The position numbers and the translations under genes were made by a program. Shown one piece after another: positions 63,904 through 64,000 of a stretch of DNA of 64,000 nucleotides (its first letter is position 1; each line of letters begins with the position of its first letter). A model generated the notes under the pieces. That model ran no database searches and had not been told where the DNA came from. It worked only from the letters and a program-made list of their open reading frames with translations. The stretch lies in assembly GCA_023664955.1 (NCBI GenBank), contig JAMPEV010000001.1:686862-750861 (forward strand), given 5' to 3'. Source of the stretch: Duncaniella sp. Its GTDB lineage: Bacteria > Bacteroidota > Bacteroidia > Bacteroidales > Muribaculaceae.

Positions 63904-64000
63904 GTTTTCTTAAAGGATTTGAAGTTACAACGATTTGTCCCAGCCTTATTGAACTCATTTAAACTTTTGTGATTTGTGAATTTTTTTAAGGAATACCACT

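Noticed and set aside
1-64000. CRISPR array
   Set aside because: No regularly spaced direct repeats with unique spacers were seen; the repeats found are palindromes or single tandem duplications.

Overview
The window looks like a chromosomal segment from a gut Bacteroidales bacterium, most likely of the Muribaculaceae type. This is inferred from several things seen together: Bacteroidota-style promoters (TTTG about 19-21 bases before TAnnTTTG), the gene families DUF4254, DUF4919, DUF3244-like and WbqC, TonB-plug proteins, and secreted plant-polysaccharide enzymes. No CRISPR array, prophage, integrase or transposase was found.

Region by region. 0-5.2 kb: the end of rnpA, then yidD, tRNA-Ala(GGC), an EamA transporter and the lutABC lactate-oxidation operon, whose lutB-lutC gap is invaded by a palindromic repeat. 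5.2-9 kb: a broken GH2 remnant and a secreted GH3 glycosidase. 8.4-11.3 kb: a tight dapB-lepB-wbqC operon. 11.5-20.5 kb: a D-2-hydroxyacid dehydrogenase, a MalY/PatB lyase, a holin-like protein, uvrC, apt, mnmG, ybeY and a DUF4254 gene. A perfect ParB-binding (parS) palindrome lies between mnmG and apt. 20.6-29.9 kb: a radical SAM protein, LD-carboxypeptidase, a beta-helix protein, a possible small-protein transcription unit, pyrH-frr, an atypical response regulator with rnhB, a TonB-plug-only protein and a glycosyltransferase. 29.9-30.9 kb: a 1-kb AT-rich gap with a possible small RNA, operator-like palindromes and DnaA-box-like sites in front of nadA-leuS. 34.7-45.1 kb: mostly minus-strand genes (ogt, pectinesterase, trmD, an rRNA m5C methyltransferase, GH43, thioesterase, DUF721, recF, alkaline phosphatase, a GH3-auxin-type ligase, DUF4919). 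45.1-49.8 kb: an Snf2-family ATPase followed by an unrecognised 616-residue winged-helix-like protein. 50-64 kb: a SurA/PpiD-type foldase, an AT-rich cluster of three small exported proteins next to a TPR/transmembrane/HTH regulator, a MATE pump, a second GH43-like protein, a YebC-family regulator, pheT and an SGNH hydrolase.

How it fits together. Much of the window is core housekeeping: translation (pheT, leuS, frr, trmD, mnmG, ybeY), repair and recombination (uvrC, recF, ogt, rnhB), envelope biogenesis (lepB, the foldase) and metabolism (dapB, nadA, pyrH). Scattered single genes for pectin, arabinan and xylan-type substrates (GH3, GH43, CE8, beta-helix) lie among these without SusC/SusD partners. 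The parS site together with rnpA, yidD, mnmG and recF suggests the segment is near the replication origin. The least explained parts are the Snf2/616-residue pair, the TPR-regulator/small-exported-protein cluster, the small transcription unit near 25 kb and the family of CCATGG-centred palindromes.
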